Positions 16,923 through 24,792 of a DNA stretch of 40,403 nt are shown piece by piece. Within the stretch, counting starts at the first letter, position 1, and each line of letters starts with the position of its first letter. The notes beneath the pieces were generated by a model. It searched no databases. It had not been told where the DNA came from and was given only the letters and a program-made list of their open reading frames with translations. The position numbers and the translations under genes are program-made. Source of the stretch: Bacillota bacterium (lineage in GTDB: Bacteria; Bacillota; Sulfobacillia; JAJZYS01; JAJYTV01); contig JAJYSJ010000021.1 in the NCBI GenBank assembly GCA_021793645.1, positions 1 to 40,403 of the forward strand, given 5' to 3'.

Positions 16923-17066
16923 ATGGCCCGCATCAGGAAAGCGCTCGGCATCTTCCTTTCGCGAGGCTCGCCCGAGGTCGACGTACCGTATTCACGGGAG
17001 CTGCTGCCGGCGTTCGTCGCAATGGGGACGGCACTGATCGTACTGCTCCTCGAACACTGGTTTTGA
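16923..17066 (+). CDS. Tiny single-helix membrane protein
   Basis: 47 aa: MARIRKALGIFLSRG, then a polar stretch, then one C-terminal helix (LLPAFVAMGTALIVLLLEHW). The ATG follows the upstream stop by 6 nt, within the same likely transcript. No family recognised. Confidence 0.45.
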   Translation: MARIRKALGIFLSRGSPEVDVPYSRELLPAFVAMGTALIVLLLEHWF

Positions 17067-17075
17067 GGAATCGAG

Positions 17076-17387
17076 GTGGTGTCGTTGTCGAGGCATCTCA
17101 CCCTGCGGCTCACCGATGAGGAGATGGCGGTTCTCGACGCTGGCTGCCGATCGCTCGGGCTAAACCGCTCTGCGTTCCTGCGGTTCGCCTTGCAGCAGAC
17201 GGCAGGGGCCTCGGACGTCGGGAGGCGGCTTTCGGACATCGAGGATTCCATAGCGGAGATCCTGGGGCTTCTGCGCAGCGGGGGAGTCTCCGTAGCGTCA
17301 GGCCCGCCAGCAAGGACGGAGCAGGACGACGGCATGCGTGAGGAGCTTGCGCGGAGCGTGCGCGGCATCCTCGACGGCGAAATCTAG
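17076..17387 (+). CDS. Ribbon-helix-helix (CopG-like) DNA-binding protein
   Basis: About 103 aa. The N-terminal HLTLRLTDEEMAVLDAGCRS and LGLNRSAFLRFALQQTAG are a CopG/MetJ-type RHH, followed by a helical segment (VGRRLSDIEDSIAEILGLLR) and an acidic tail. GTG start. Proteins of this type regulate plasmid copy number, partition or toxin-antitoxin genes. No toxin partner is visible next to it. Confidence 0.6.
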   Translation: MVSLSRHLTLRLTDEEMAVLDAGCRSLGLNRSAFLRFALQQTAGASDVGRRLSDIEDSIAEILGLLRSGGVSVASGPPARTEQDDGMREELARSVRGILDGEI

Positions 17388-17789
17388 AGAGGAGGCGCCT
17401 CCGGGGCCGCGAGCGAACGCACCGGTATCGACAACTGTCACCTGAGACACGCTTCGCTCACCCCCGGTACCTGTGCCCCAAGTATAGGCAACTCGGCGGC
17501 GCGATGGGTTACCGCAGGCGGTTGATTGCCACACCGCCTGCATGACAGAGGAAGTTGGACGGTGCCCACCGCATGGTGCTAGAGGTCAAAGGCTCAAGGA
17601 GACCGGGACGGAGAACGGAGTGCGGATCCTCGGCAGGGCCAGTGACCAAAATATGCCACCTCCCCTAGGGGAGGTGGTGCTCTGCTCCCCGTCCCCCGCC
17701 GTACGGACGAGCACCGTTGCGACCCAGGCCGAACATCAGATCAGAGCTGCCTAGAACGACTCTGTGAGCCCCCCCAGCCTCCAAGGCCA
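17388..17789. other. Gene-free stretch with a long perfect palindrome
   Basis: About 400 nt with no supportable gene. It contains TGTCACCTGAGACA near 17439 and a perfect 22-bp palindrome (17656-17677). It lies directly before the recombinase remnant, so recombination sites are conceivable but not demonstrated. Confidence 0.5.
17656..17677. repeat. Perfect 22-bp palindrome
   Basis: CCACCTCCCCT followed immediately by its exact complement AGGGGAGGTGG, no spacer and no T-run, so it is not a standard terminator. It could be an operator or a recombinase site. Confidence 0.7.
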
Positions 17790-18181
17790 ATGTCGCGACA
17801 GATCGAGCGTTCCGTAGCCTGCTCGACGCGGCGCAGACGCTCGAGCGGCTGCGCGGCTGGAAGGTGGGTATTCGCAGCTACCAGGAGCCATGGATCGACA
17901 CGACCTCGCCCTTCGGCGAAGCCATGTCCGGCATCACGGCGGTCTGGGCACAGCTGGAGCGGGCCATCCTTCGGGAGCGTGTGAAGGCGGGAATGGAACG
18001 GGCCAGGCGCGAGGGGCGAAGGCTGGGGCGACCCAAGGTTACCGACATGCCGAGCGTTGCGCGGGACTGGCCGATGGTGAGGCGTCGAATCGAGAGCGGG
18101 GAGCTCAGCCGGCGCGAGGCAGCGCGACTGCTGCACGTCTCCGAACAGAGTGTGCGAAGGATGCTCGCCGCGGGCGACTGA
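17790..18181 (+). pseudogene. Serine recombinase (resolvase/invertase) remnant
   Basis: The C-terminal part of a small serine recombinase: LLDAAQTLERLRGWKVGIRS, YQEPWIDTTSPFGEAMSGIT, LERAILRERVKAGMERARRE, GRRLGRPK and a C-terminal helix-turn-helix (LSRREAARLLHVSEQSVRRM). The N-terminal catalytic region with the nucleophilic serine and the YxRVS motif is missing, so it should be inactive. It is the only recombinase trace inside the island. Confidence 0.75.
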
Positions 18182-18242
18182 GCCGACTACAAGTGCTCTG
18201 CGTCTCGCCTCGGGTTATAATGCGACTGAGAGGTGACGGCTT

Positions 18243-18563
18243 ATGAAGAGCGCGCGGGAAGCGGTCCACGTTCCTGTTCCCGTGGAAGCGGTGGCCGACT
18301 TTTGCCGGCGGCACCGCGTGCGGGAGCTTGCGCTCTTCGGTTCCGTTCTTCGTGACGACTTCACCGACCACAGCGATGTGGATGTCTTGATCGACTTCAT
18401 GCCCGACACCCGCATCACACTGTTCGGCCTCTCCAGGCTTCAGACCGAACTAGAGGCAATGTTCCGTCGTGACGTAGATCTCGTCATGAAGGATACTCTC
18501 AAGCGGCGGATTGCCGCCGAAGTGCTGGCAAGTCGAGAGGTGCTCTATGTCGCGTCGCAATGA
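18243..18563 (+). CDS. mntA: MNT-family nucleotidyltransferase antitoxin
   Basis: About 106 aa. The nucleotidyltransferase signature GSVLRDDFTDHSDVDVLIDF has the GSx10DxD spacing, with VDLVMKDTLKRRIAAEVLAS at the C terminus. In MNT/HEPN modules this protein neutralises the HEPN ribonuclease by adenylylation. Its stop (TGA 18561-18563) overlaps the ATG of the HEPN gene (18547) by 17 nt, so the two are co-translated. AGAGGTGACGGCTT precedes the ATG. Confidence 0.88.
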   Translation: MKSAREAVHVPVPVEAVADFCRRHRVRELALFGSVLRDDFTDHSDVDVLIDFMPDTRITLFGLSRLQTELEAMFRRDVDLVMKDTLKRRIAAEVLASREVLYVASQ

Positions 18564-19002
18564 CCTGCTCTACTTGGACGACATGGCAGACCATGCCCGT
18601 CGCGCCCGACGCTTTGCGGAGAAGCTGGGCTCGTACGAAGCCTTTGAGGCGGACGAGTTTCTCAAACCGGGGCTTATCCGTGAGCTGGAGGTCGTCGGCG
18701 AGGCGTCGATCCACGTGAGTGCAGAGTTCCGCGCTGCGCACCCGCAGTGGCCATGGAAGGAGATGCGCGACACCCGGAATCGACTGATCCACGGGTACGC
18801 AGACGTCAAGCTCCGCGTCGTCTGGGATACGGTTCAAGACGACCTTCCTGGCCTGATCGAGAAGATCGAGCAGGTGCTCGGAAGGCAGGATGCTCCGCAA
18901 CCCTCGGCAGAACCGCAACCGGGGAAGATTGCGCGACATGCTCCCCTGCGGCGGCAGACGCCACAGAACAAGAAGAGGGAAGGCCCCGACCTTGATCGTT
19001 GA
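18547..19002 (+). CDS. hepT: HEPN-domain toxin (HepT-like)
   Basis: About 151 aa. The HEPN fold is shown by YLDDMADHARRARRFAEKL, FLKPGLIRELEVVGEASIHV, PWKEMRDTRNRLIHGYADV; RNRLIH is the RX4H ribonuclease motif and the usual trailing Tyr (HGY) is present. The C-terminal 35 residues (QPSAEPQPGKIARHAPLRRQ) are a polar extension not typical of HepT. Co-translated with mntA. Such modules stabilise mobile DNA or act in phage defence. Confidence 0.88.
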   Translation: MSRRNDLLYLDDMADHARRARRFAEKLGSYEAFEADEFLKPGLIRELEVVGEASIHVSAEFRAAHPQWPWKEMRDTRNRLIHGYADVKLRVVWDTVQDDLPGLIEKIEQVLGRQDAPQPSAEPQPGKIARHAPLRRQTPQNKKREGPDLDR

Positions 19003-19300
19003 TATGGACCCGATCATTGTCTCGGTGTCGGTGCGGGCGGGCAAGATACGCGTCGCACTACGTGACGGACGCGATGTCGCTATCCCGCTCCGATGGTCTC
19101 CTCGACTCCTTGCCGCGACGCCGACACAGCGCCGTAACGTGCGGATCGTTGATGACGGGCAGGCGCTGCGTTGGCCAGATGTGGACGAGGACATCGAGGT
19201 AAGTGCCTTCCTGGCACACGAGTCCATCGTGGTCTTCCCGCCCGGATCGCTGATCATCAGCGACGACGGGTCCCTTGCCGGCAAGGTGAGCCACGCCTAA
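18992..19300 (+). CDS. DUF2442 family protein
   Basis: About 102 aa. TTG 18992 is preferred because GAAGAGGGAAGG lies about 9 nt upstream; an ATG at 19004 is the alternative. VSVRAGKIRVALRDGRDVAI, PLRWSPRLLAATPTQRRNVR and GQALRWPDVDEDIEVSAFL are DUF2442-like (the 'W-P-LDEDI' pattern). The family often accompanies toxin-antitoxin genes, and here it overlaps the HEPN gene's 3' end. Its stop lies 2 nt before the ORF-less intron. Confidence 0.7.
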   Translation: MIVDMDPIIVSVSVRAGKIRVALRDGRDVAIPLRWSPRLLAATPTQRRNVRIVDDGQALRWPDVDEDIEVSAFLAHESIVVFPPGSLIISDDGSLAGKVSHA

Positions 19301-19302
19301 AG

Positions 19303-20034
19303 GTGCACCCAAATGGGGACGCCTCGTGTACCACGAAAGTTGTGCTGAGCTAGCCGGTGGAGGTCCGGCCACGGTAATGACCAAGCAGCCGTGTAGCTGG
19401 TGGGCGACGGTTGGGGAGACCCAGACGTCGAAGCCCCACGACAAAGTCACCTCGGGTGGCGAGCAAAGCCGCGGTTCGTACGATGAGGAATCCTGCGTAA
19501 GCGTCGAAACCCCATAGGAGCGGGAGCCGAGCCCTTGAAGCGAGGGCGAAGGCCATGCGAGGTGCGAAGACCTTGGAGGCGCAGCACCGACGAACCCGCC
19601 GGCGTAGTGGGATCGGAACGTGGCGACAGTTCAGCACGGAACGTGGGAGATCCGTCTCGGCCCTGCGAGATGTCCTCGGGTAGCCGACCTGAGGTATGTC
19701 AGGAGCAGGCGACGCCTATAACCGTAGATCGGGAAGTGGTGGAGCGCCGAGCGGAGGTCGGAGGAGGCCATACTAGCGAGATCGGCGTGGACAACATAAC
19801 CCGCCGTAGCGAAGGGCCTCCAGCCAGGTGCGCGATCAAACAACGGCCAACGCGGTCAACGCGGAGGAGCCTCGCGGGTCGCTAGGACTAGGCGCCAACA
19901 CCCGTGGCAAGGTGGAATGCGTCTAGTCGACTGCCTGGGGGAGAGCCGTGTGAGGGAGAACCTCAAGCACGGTTCGGAAAGAGGGCATTGGAAACGGGGC
20001 CGTCCTCGGCCGCCGCGCCAGTGCCCTACTTTAC
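19303..20034 (+). mobile_element. ORF-less group II intron
   Basis: A roughly 730-nt structured element without a reverse transcriptase. The 5' end GTGCACCCAAATGGGGACG is a group II start. Blocks such as GAGGAATCCTGCGTAAGCG, CAGCACGGAACGTGGGAGAT and GTAGATCGGGAAGTGGTGGA look like conserved domain I-III sequence. Domain V is clear at 19943-19975 (GAGCCGTGTGAGG, then CCTCAAGCACGGTTC), followed by a domain VI stem (AGGGCATTGG/CCAGTGCCCT) and CCTACTTTAC. It differs in class from the intron at 566, so its maturase would have to come from elsewhere. Confidence 0.75.
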
Positions 20035-20122
20035 CACTCGGGTAACAAACTCGCTCGGGAGGCGGCCCTTCTCGTTTGCTCCGCGTGCGCCTAAAGGATT
20101 TCTTTGTGGCAGGGCCCGCAGT

Positions 20123-20461
20123 TCAAGAGGATCGGGCAGCCGCTTCGTGGTGGCCGTCGGCGATCTCGTTCGCCTCAAAGTAGACATGCCAGTCGACGCC
20201 ACACGCGTCGGCTATGCGGCGCAGCAACGACACCTCAACGGGATGCTTGCCCGACTCCGCTCTCGCAATGACGGACTGAGACGCGCCGATCTTCTCGGCG
20301 AGCTGAGTCTGGGTGAGGTGCAGCCGCGCACGCAAGCCCACGATGGCATCGGCAACAGGGCGGTACGGGAACTCCTCACGCATGGCTCGCAGATACGCTT
20401 CTTCAGAGTCGAAGAGACCCTTCCGTACATCCTCCCAGCGCACGTCCGCACCCCTCTCCAC
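20123..20461 (-). CDS. higA: HigA-like Xre-family antitoxin
   Basis: About 112 aa. The C-terminal half is a helix-turn-helix (LRARLHLTQTQLAEKIGASQ, SVIARAESGKHPVEVSLLRR), with an N-terminal FDSEEAYLRAMREEFPYRPV. The GTG start overlaps the upstream toxin stop by 1 nt. It would bind both the toxin and the operon promoter. Confidence 0.85.
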   Translation of the reverse strand: MERGADVRWEDVRKGLFDSEEAYLRAMREEFPYRPVADAIVGLRARLHLTQTQLAEKIGASQSVIARAESGKHPVEVSLLRRIADACGVDWHVYFEANEIADGHHEAAARSS

Positions 20462-20829
20462 TATCTGCCGTCACGATCGGTAGTATGTCCGTGGCGATCG
20501 AGGCTTGCCACATAGGCTCGCACCGTTCGCTCGGCCCAGTCGTACACACCCGGAGGAAACCGGTCTGCCTTCTTCGTTCTGCCGCATGCAACCTCGAGGG
20601 TGCGGCCAGAAGCAATGCCGAAGAACAACCGATATGCGCCGGTAGAATCGTCGACACGAATCTCCCACAGTTCTCCTCGCACATGGCGAACGTATGGGTA
20701 ACCGATGTACGTCCCGTGCTGTTCCAGGAGATGAACTATTCGGCCGAAGCGCGCGTTGATTTGATTGCGGACGCTGCGTTCGTTGTGGCAGGCGGCAAGG
20801 TACTTCGCCGCGTCCGGGGAGATGTTCAC
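20461..20829 (-). CDS. higB: HigB/Gp49-like toxin (RelE superfamily)
   Basis: About 122 aa. Family features: LEQHGTYIGYPYVRHVRGEL, WEIRVDDSTGAYRLFFGIAS, VACGRTKKADRFPPGVYDWA. This is the phage-derived Gp49-like branch of RelE/HigB, ribosome-dependent mRNA interferases. Toxin-first order with the antitoxin downstream fits HigBA. The 5' end lies 70-120 nt from a low-GC stretch, likely the promoter region. Confidence 0.82.
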   Translation of the reverse strand: MNISPDAAKYLAACHNERSVRNQINARFGRIVHLLEQHGTYIGYPYVRHVRGELWEIRVDDSTGAYRLFFGIASGRTLEVACGRTKKADRFPPGVYDWAERTVRAYVASLDRHGHTTDRDGR

Positions 20830-21068
20830 GGTCCAGCCCTGCAGCTGATCGTCTCCCCGCGTTCAACCCTAAGCGCACCATAGCACCTGCGCTATAACCG
20901 CGCAAGGGCAGCCTACTCAGCGCGTCGTGGAGACGTTCCGTGATTTCCTTTGCATCTGGAGGAATAAGATACGGTGCGTCAGGAGCACAGCCGGGCGGAA
21001 CGCCGCATCTTGGTAGGATCTCGCCGCTTCGCTAGCGAACCCAACGGCAAGTGGAGGGAGTGGCGCTG

Positions 21069-21485
21069 GTGGACCCGGAGTTGAAAGCGTATCTGGACGC
21101 GATGCGGGAGAGCCTCCTCACGCGAATGGTTGACCTCAACAAGGAGACCCGCGAGCACGCGGAGCGGCTGAATGCTGAGAGTCGCGGGGAGATCACCGAT
21201 CGCATGTTTGCGGTGAACACCGAAACTCGTCGCCTAGTCGCCGACCAGGTGAGCATGCAGATCAACGAGGTTCGCAGGGACCTTACAGCCCGTATGGTGA
21301 CACTCAACTCTGAAACACGTGCGCACGCCGAGCACCTGCATACGGAAGCTCGGGTCCTCATCGAAGACGTGAGCAAGAACGTAGGGCTGGTCTGGGAAGG
21401 TGTCCAGGGAATCAAGGAAAGTCTTGACACCAGACTGGACGACAACGAGCAACGCATCCAGAAACTCGAACGCAAGGCGCTGTAA
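21069..21485 (+). CDS. Coiled-coil protein with an internal repeat
   Basis: About 138 aa; a GTG 9 nt after GGAGGGA is preferred. Almost wholly helical. Two related ~27-residue units are visible, [20 protein letters not shown] and [20 protein letters not shown], and the C terminus ([20 protein letters not shown]) has a heptad pattern. No family recognised; phage tail-fibre and DUF-type coiled coils look similar. It ends 34 nt before the second sigK half. Confidence 0.55.
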   Translation: MDPELKAYLDAMRESLLTRMVDLNKETREHAERLNAESRGEITDRMFAVNTETRRLVADQVSMQINEVRRDLTARMVTLNSETRAHAEHLHTEARVLIEDVSKNVGLVWEGVQGIKESLDTRLDDNEQRIQKLERKAL

Positions 21486-21519
21486 CCCTGCCTCAACAGT
21501 ACGCAGACGGCCTATCTCG

Positions 21520-22050
21520 ACTTGTGGTTATGACCTTATCGTCAAGAAGTTCGAGAACACGGGCGAGGATACGGACGACCTGATCTCCATCGGGACGGTC
21601 GGGCTCATCAAGGGCATCGACACGTTCAACCCGGAGCGCGGAACGCGCCTTGCCACCTACGCGGCGCGCTGCATCGAGAACGAAATCCTCATGCACCTTC
21701 GGGTCACCAAGCGTCGCCGCAGCGAGGTCTCGATCTACGACCCGATCGGCTACGACCGCGAAGGCAACGAGATCATGCTGATCGATGTGCTGGGAAGCGA
21801 GCCGAACGTCATCCCCGACCAAGTCGTGGCCAGGGAAGAGGTGGAGATCCTGCACAAGGAGCTTCGCATCCTCGCGCCCAAGGAGCGAAAGGTGCTGGAA
21901 CTGCGGTTCGGCCTACGGCACGCCCCGCGCAAGACCCAGAGGGAGATCGCCAGGATGCTGGGGATCTCCAGGAGCTACGTCTCCCGGATCGAGAAGCGGG
22001 CAATCAAAGACATAAAGAAACACTACTTCAGTCTCAGCACAGGACGCTGA
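21520..22050 (+). CDS. sigK: SigK-type sigma factor, C-terminal half (copy 2)
   Basis: The frame is open from ACT 21520 ([11 protein letters not shown]) to TGA 22050. Compared with copy 1, I see only two residue changes between IVKKF and EKRA (FNPERG for FNTERG, VEILHK for VELLHK), while many third codon positions differ, so both copies look held by selection. The C termini differ: [15 protein letters not shown] here, [10 protein letters not shown] in copy 1. It lacks the N-terminal half and any ribosome site; on its own it is not a sigma factor. Both copies share the preceding ACTTGYGRTTATGAYC. Confidence 0.85.
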   Translation, partial: TCGYDLIVKKFENTGEDTDDLISIGTVGLIKGIDTFNPERGTRLATYAARCIENEILMHLRVTKRRRSEVSIYDPIGYDREGNEIMLIDVLGSEPNVIPDQVVAREEVEILHKELRILAPKERKVLELRFGLRHAPRKTQREIARMLGISRSYVSRIEKRAIKDIKKHYFSLSTGR

Positions 22051-22215
22051 CCACCAGAAGCTAAATCGAGGCAGTGCCGGTCAGGGCACGACAGCGACTT
22101 GTTGACCGTTCACGGGTTTCAGCTCGACCCCTTTAGTGTGACTGGGAGGGAGGGCTGGAGGCTGGTGGTGTGCCACTACCGGTGGCCCTCGGTTTGAGCT
22201 GGCCGATCCGGAAGC

Positions 22216-22235
22216 TGTCAAGCTGTTTTGGACAA
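22216..22235 (-). repeat. Putative right inverted repeat of the IS3-family element
   Basis: Read on the minus strand the orfB stop is followed by TTGTCCAAAACAGCTTGACA, which resembles an insertion-sequence terminus. No matching copy was found upstream of orfA, so the other end is not defined. Confidence 0.35.
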
Positions 22236-22259
22236 GTCGGTAAAGTCATTGTGTGACCT

Positions 22260-23246
22260 TCAGGGCGTGTCCTCGGGTCGGTTGATCCAGGCTGTCTGAG
22301 GAGGTTTTGGGGGCTCGGGCTGTCCGTTGACGAAACGGTCGGGATGGGTCGCGTAGGCGGCGCTCAGCACGCGAGCGCGCTGCTCGATGACGGCGTCGGC
22401 GCGGCCGTAATGGACGGTTTCGGGCGTGAGCAGGCCGATGCCGCCATGGCGGTGGTCGTGGTTGTACCAACGGAAGAATGTGCGGCAGAACTCCCGCGCG
22501 TGCTCGATCGAGCCGAAGCGGTCCGGGAAGTCTGGCCGGTACTTGAGGGTCTTGAACTGGGCTTCGGAGTAGGGGTTGTCGTTCGAGGTGTGCGGACGGG
22601 AGTGGCTCTTGGCGACGCCGAGGTCTGCGAGCAGCAGGGCCAGGGGCTTGGATGCCATGGAAGACCCGTTATCCGCATGGATGGTCAGCGCACCGGGCTC
22701 GACGCCCTCGCGGCGGACGCACTCTTCGAGCAGCTCCACCGCTAGTTCGGCGGACTCTCTTGGCGCGATCAGCCAGCCCACAACGTAGCGGCTGAAGACG
22801 TCGAGGACGACGTACAGGTAGTAGTAGGTGCCTATCACGGGGCCCGGCAGCATGGTGATGTCCCACGACCAGACCTGGTTCGGCTGCTGCGCCAGGAGCT
22901 CCGGCTTCACCCTGGGTGGATGCGTCGCCTGGGCGCGCCGCTCCCGTACCTCGCCCTGGCTGCGCAGGATGCGGTAGAAGGTGCGGATCGAAGCGAGATA
23001 GATGCCCTCATCGAGCAGCGTCGCGTAGACGGTGGCCGGACTCATGTCCCGAAAGCGCTCGGAGTGCAGGTGGTCGAGGATCGCCTGGCGCTCCTGTGCG
23101 GATAGCGCCCGCGGATGGGGTTTGCGGTTTGCCTTCGCCCGACTGGGCCGCGGCGTGCTGCGATGCTGCATGTAGTAGGTGGCGCGCGGCTTGCCGATCG
23201 CGCGGCAGGCGCGGCGGATGCCGACGACCGGCTTGAGATCTTCCAA
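22260..23246 (-). CDS. IS3-family transposase OrfB (DDE integrase)
   Basis: About 328 aa. It has an N-terminal HTH_21-like part (GIRRACRAIGKPRATYYMQH, LDEGIYLASIRTFYRILRSQ) and an rve integrase core with the DDE triad: D in WSWDITML, D in IHADNGSSM and E in YSEAQFKTLKY. TTG start; the frame stays open upstream and overlaps the end of orfA, consistent with OrfAB fusion by frameshifting. Intact. Confidence 0.93.
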   Translation of the reverse strand: MEDLKPVVGIRRACRAIGKPRATYYMQHRSTPRPSRAKANRKPHPRALSAQERQAILDHLHSERFRDMSPATVYATLLDEGIYLASIRTFYRILRSQGEVRERRAQATHPPRVKPELLAQQPNQVWSWDITMLPGPVIGTYYYLYVVLDVFSRYVVGWLIAPRESAELAVELLEECVRREGVEPGALTIHADNGSSMASKPLALLLADLGVAKSHSRPHTSNDNPYSEAQFKTLKYRPDFPDRFGSIEHAREFCRTFFRWYNHDHRHGGIGLLTPETVHYGRADAVIEQRARVLSAAYATHPDRFVNGQPEPPKPPQTAWINRPEDTP

Positions 23247-23257
23247 AGCGTCTTCCG

Positions 23258-23686
23258 TTATCGCTTGGGCTTGTCTGGCGCGCTCCCGAGGGATAGATCC
23301 CGCAAGAGCGCGGAGACTTTTCCCTGGACTTCGATGACCTTCTGGGCCTTCTCCAGTTCCTGATTCAGCCGCGCGTTCTCCCGGCGCAGCCGATTCACCT
23401 CCCCGCTCAGCGGGTCTGCCGGCTTGCGGCCTCGCTTCTGGCCCAGTGCGGCCAGTACGCTCTCTTCACGCTGGCGCCGCCACTTGACCAGGTGCGAGGA
23501 GTACAGCCCTTCGCGTCGCAGCAGTGCCCCGATCTCTCCGGGCGCCTGGCAGCGATCCGCCTCTTCGAGGATCCGTAGCTTGTACTCGGCGGTGAACCGC
23601 CGCCGCTCTGCTCGCGGCACGACTTCGATCTCCCGTTCCGGCCGCTCGCCGTCTCTCTGCTGTACGATGCCCGGTTTGCTCAGCAC
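23258..23686 (-). CDS. IS3-family transposase OrfA
   Basis: About 142 aa from GTG 23686 (AAAGGGAGAG 5 nt upstream); a longer start at 23773 is possible. A helix-turn-helix (RRFTAEYKLRILEEADRC, LLRREGLYSSHLVKWRRQRE) is followed by a leucine-zipper coiled coil (VNRLRRENARLNQELEKAQK). It binds the IS ends and pairs with OrfB. Confidence 0.88.
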   Translation of the reverse strand: MLSKPGIVQQRDGERPEREIEVVPRAERRRFTAEYKLRILEEADRCQAPGEIGALLRREGLYSSHLVKWRRQREESVLAALGQKRGRKPADPLSGEVNRLRRENARLNQELEKAQKVIEVQGKVSALLRDLSLGSAPDKPKR

Positions 23687-23773
23687 GATTACTCTCCCTT
23701 TGGCTCGCCGGCTGCGAGGGGGGCAACCTGACGGTTTCCCCCGACCCCTTCCCTTCTTCGCGATCAAGATCAC

Positions 23774-24367
23774 TCATTCTTCGAACTCCGGCGGCCTACC
23801 TCGATTATGGCACAGAGGGATCCAGCCGAAGAACCGCTGCTCCTTGAGCCCCGCCGTGAAGGCGACGATGAGTGAGAGGAGCAGGCTGTGACTACCGCTG
23901 ATTGTCCCGACCGATACCAGCCCGACTTGCAGCAGTCCCGCAGCCACTAGTCCCGTGACTGCGCCGAATGCGGGCTTGGCCACGTTCCACCACCAGAAGG
24001 ACGGCAGCATGTCCTTGTAGAGGAATCCGTGAGTGTACCCGTACAACGCCATGGACGCTCCACCGAGCGCCCCCGCCCAGGCGATCACGAGAGACGGGTG
24101 GGAGTTCACACGCACCAGCCACGCGTGATGGGCCAGGACGTAACCTGTGACGCCCAACAGTAGGACCGTCATGGCAAGCAGCTCCGCACCAAGTCCCATG
24201 CATTCCCTGGACGCCTGCCACTTGGCCCGAGCTCGCTCGCCTTCGACGGTAGCCGTGACGATTGCCTGTGTGAGAGCGTCTCCCACCCCAGACTGGTTGC
24301 CCAGCGCACTCTGGATCTTCGACAGAACGTGATCAGCGTTGTAGTAGCGGGCCAGTCGTCGTGCCAC
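23774..24367 (-). CDS. Polytopic membrane protein, hypothetical
   Basis: About 197 aa, GTG start. A soluble N terminus (LARYYNADHVLSKIQSALGN) precedes four or five membrane segments (LLAMTVLLLGVTGYVLAHHA, SLVIAWAGALGGASMALYGY, AFGAVTGLVAAGLLQVGLVS, SLLLSLIVAFTAGL). The C-terminal LKEQRFFGWIPL is a pattern seen in several uncharacterised membrane proteins. The stop lies beside the IS3 element, which may have trimmed the tail. A frame upstream (24333-24542) could be a broken 5' extension. Confidence 0.5.
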   Translation of the reverse strand: MARRLARYYNADHVLSKIQSALGNQSGVGDALTQAIVTATVEGERARAKWQASRECMGLGAELLAMTVLLLGVTGYVLAHHAWLVRVNSHPSLVIAWAGALGGASMALYGYTHGFLYKDMLPSFWWWNVAKPAFGAVTGLVAAGLLQVGLVSVGTISGSHSLLLSLIVAFTAGLKEQRFFGWIPLCHNRGRPPEFEE

Positions 24368-24792
24368 CTGACGTCATCGGCATCGACGCCAGAACTTCGG
24401 GCAGCCATTGAGGCGACCCATTCGGCGACGAAGGCAGAGGTATGGGGATCGCCGCGTGTTCGGGTCGAGGCGCCGGCACCTGATGTGAGTTCAGGCTGGA
24501 TTCCGCGGCTGCAGCTTCCTCTTCCGCTATCGTGATCCCCACCTCTACCAGCGGAAAGTTTTAGGAGTCGCCTGTTGTTTCACCACCACGCGCGGAGCTC
24601 CTGCGTCCCTCGGAGGGTGCCTCGCGGGTGGAGCCTATCGGCGGGACTATCATTGTTCCGGTTGGGAAGATGCTACTCCAAGGGATCGGCCCCCTTCTGA
24701 GTGCAGTGAACGTGCGAATCCCAGCGTCCAGGCACCGCCTGAAGCGGTGCGGGAGGGCTCCCAGGACGGTAAACAGGATCAAGTCCCCGGAC

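Noticed and set aside
17790-18181. Recombinase remnant as the enzyme that excises the island from sigK
   Set aside because: Skin-type excision uses large serine recombinases; this is the tail of a small resolvase and lacks its catalytic serine domain.
24333-24542. 69-codon frame upstream of the membrane protein as a separate gene
   Set aside because: Pro/Ala-rich, no convincing ribosome site; may be a broken 5' extension but not supportable as a gene.
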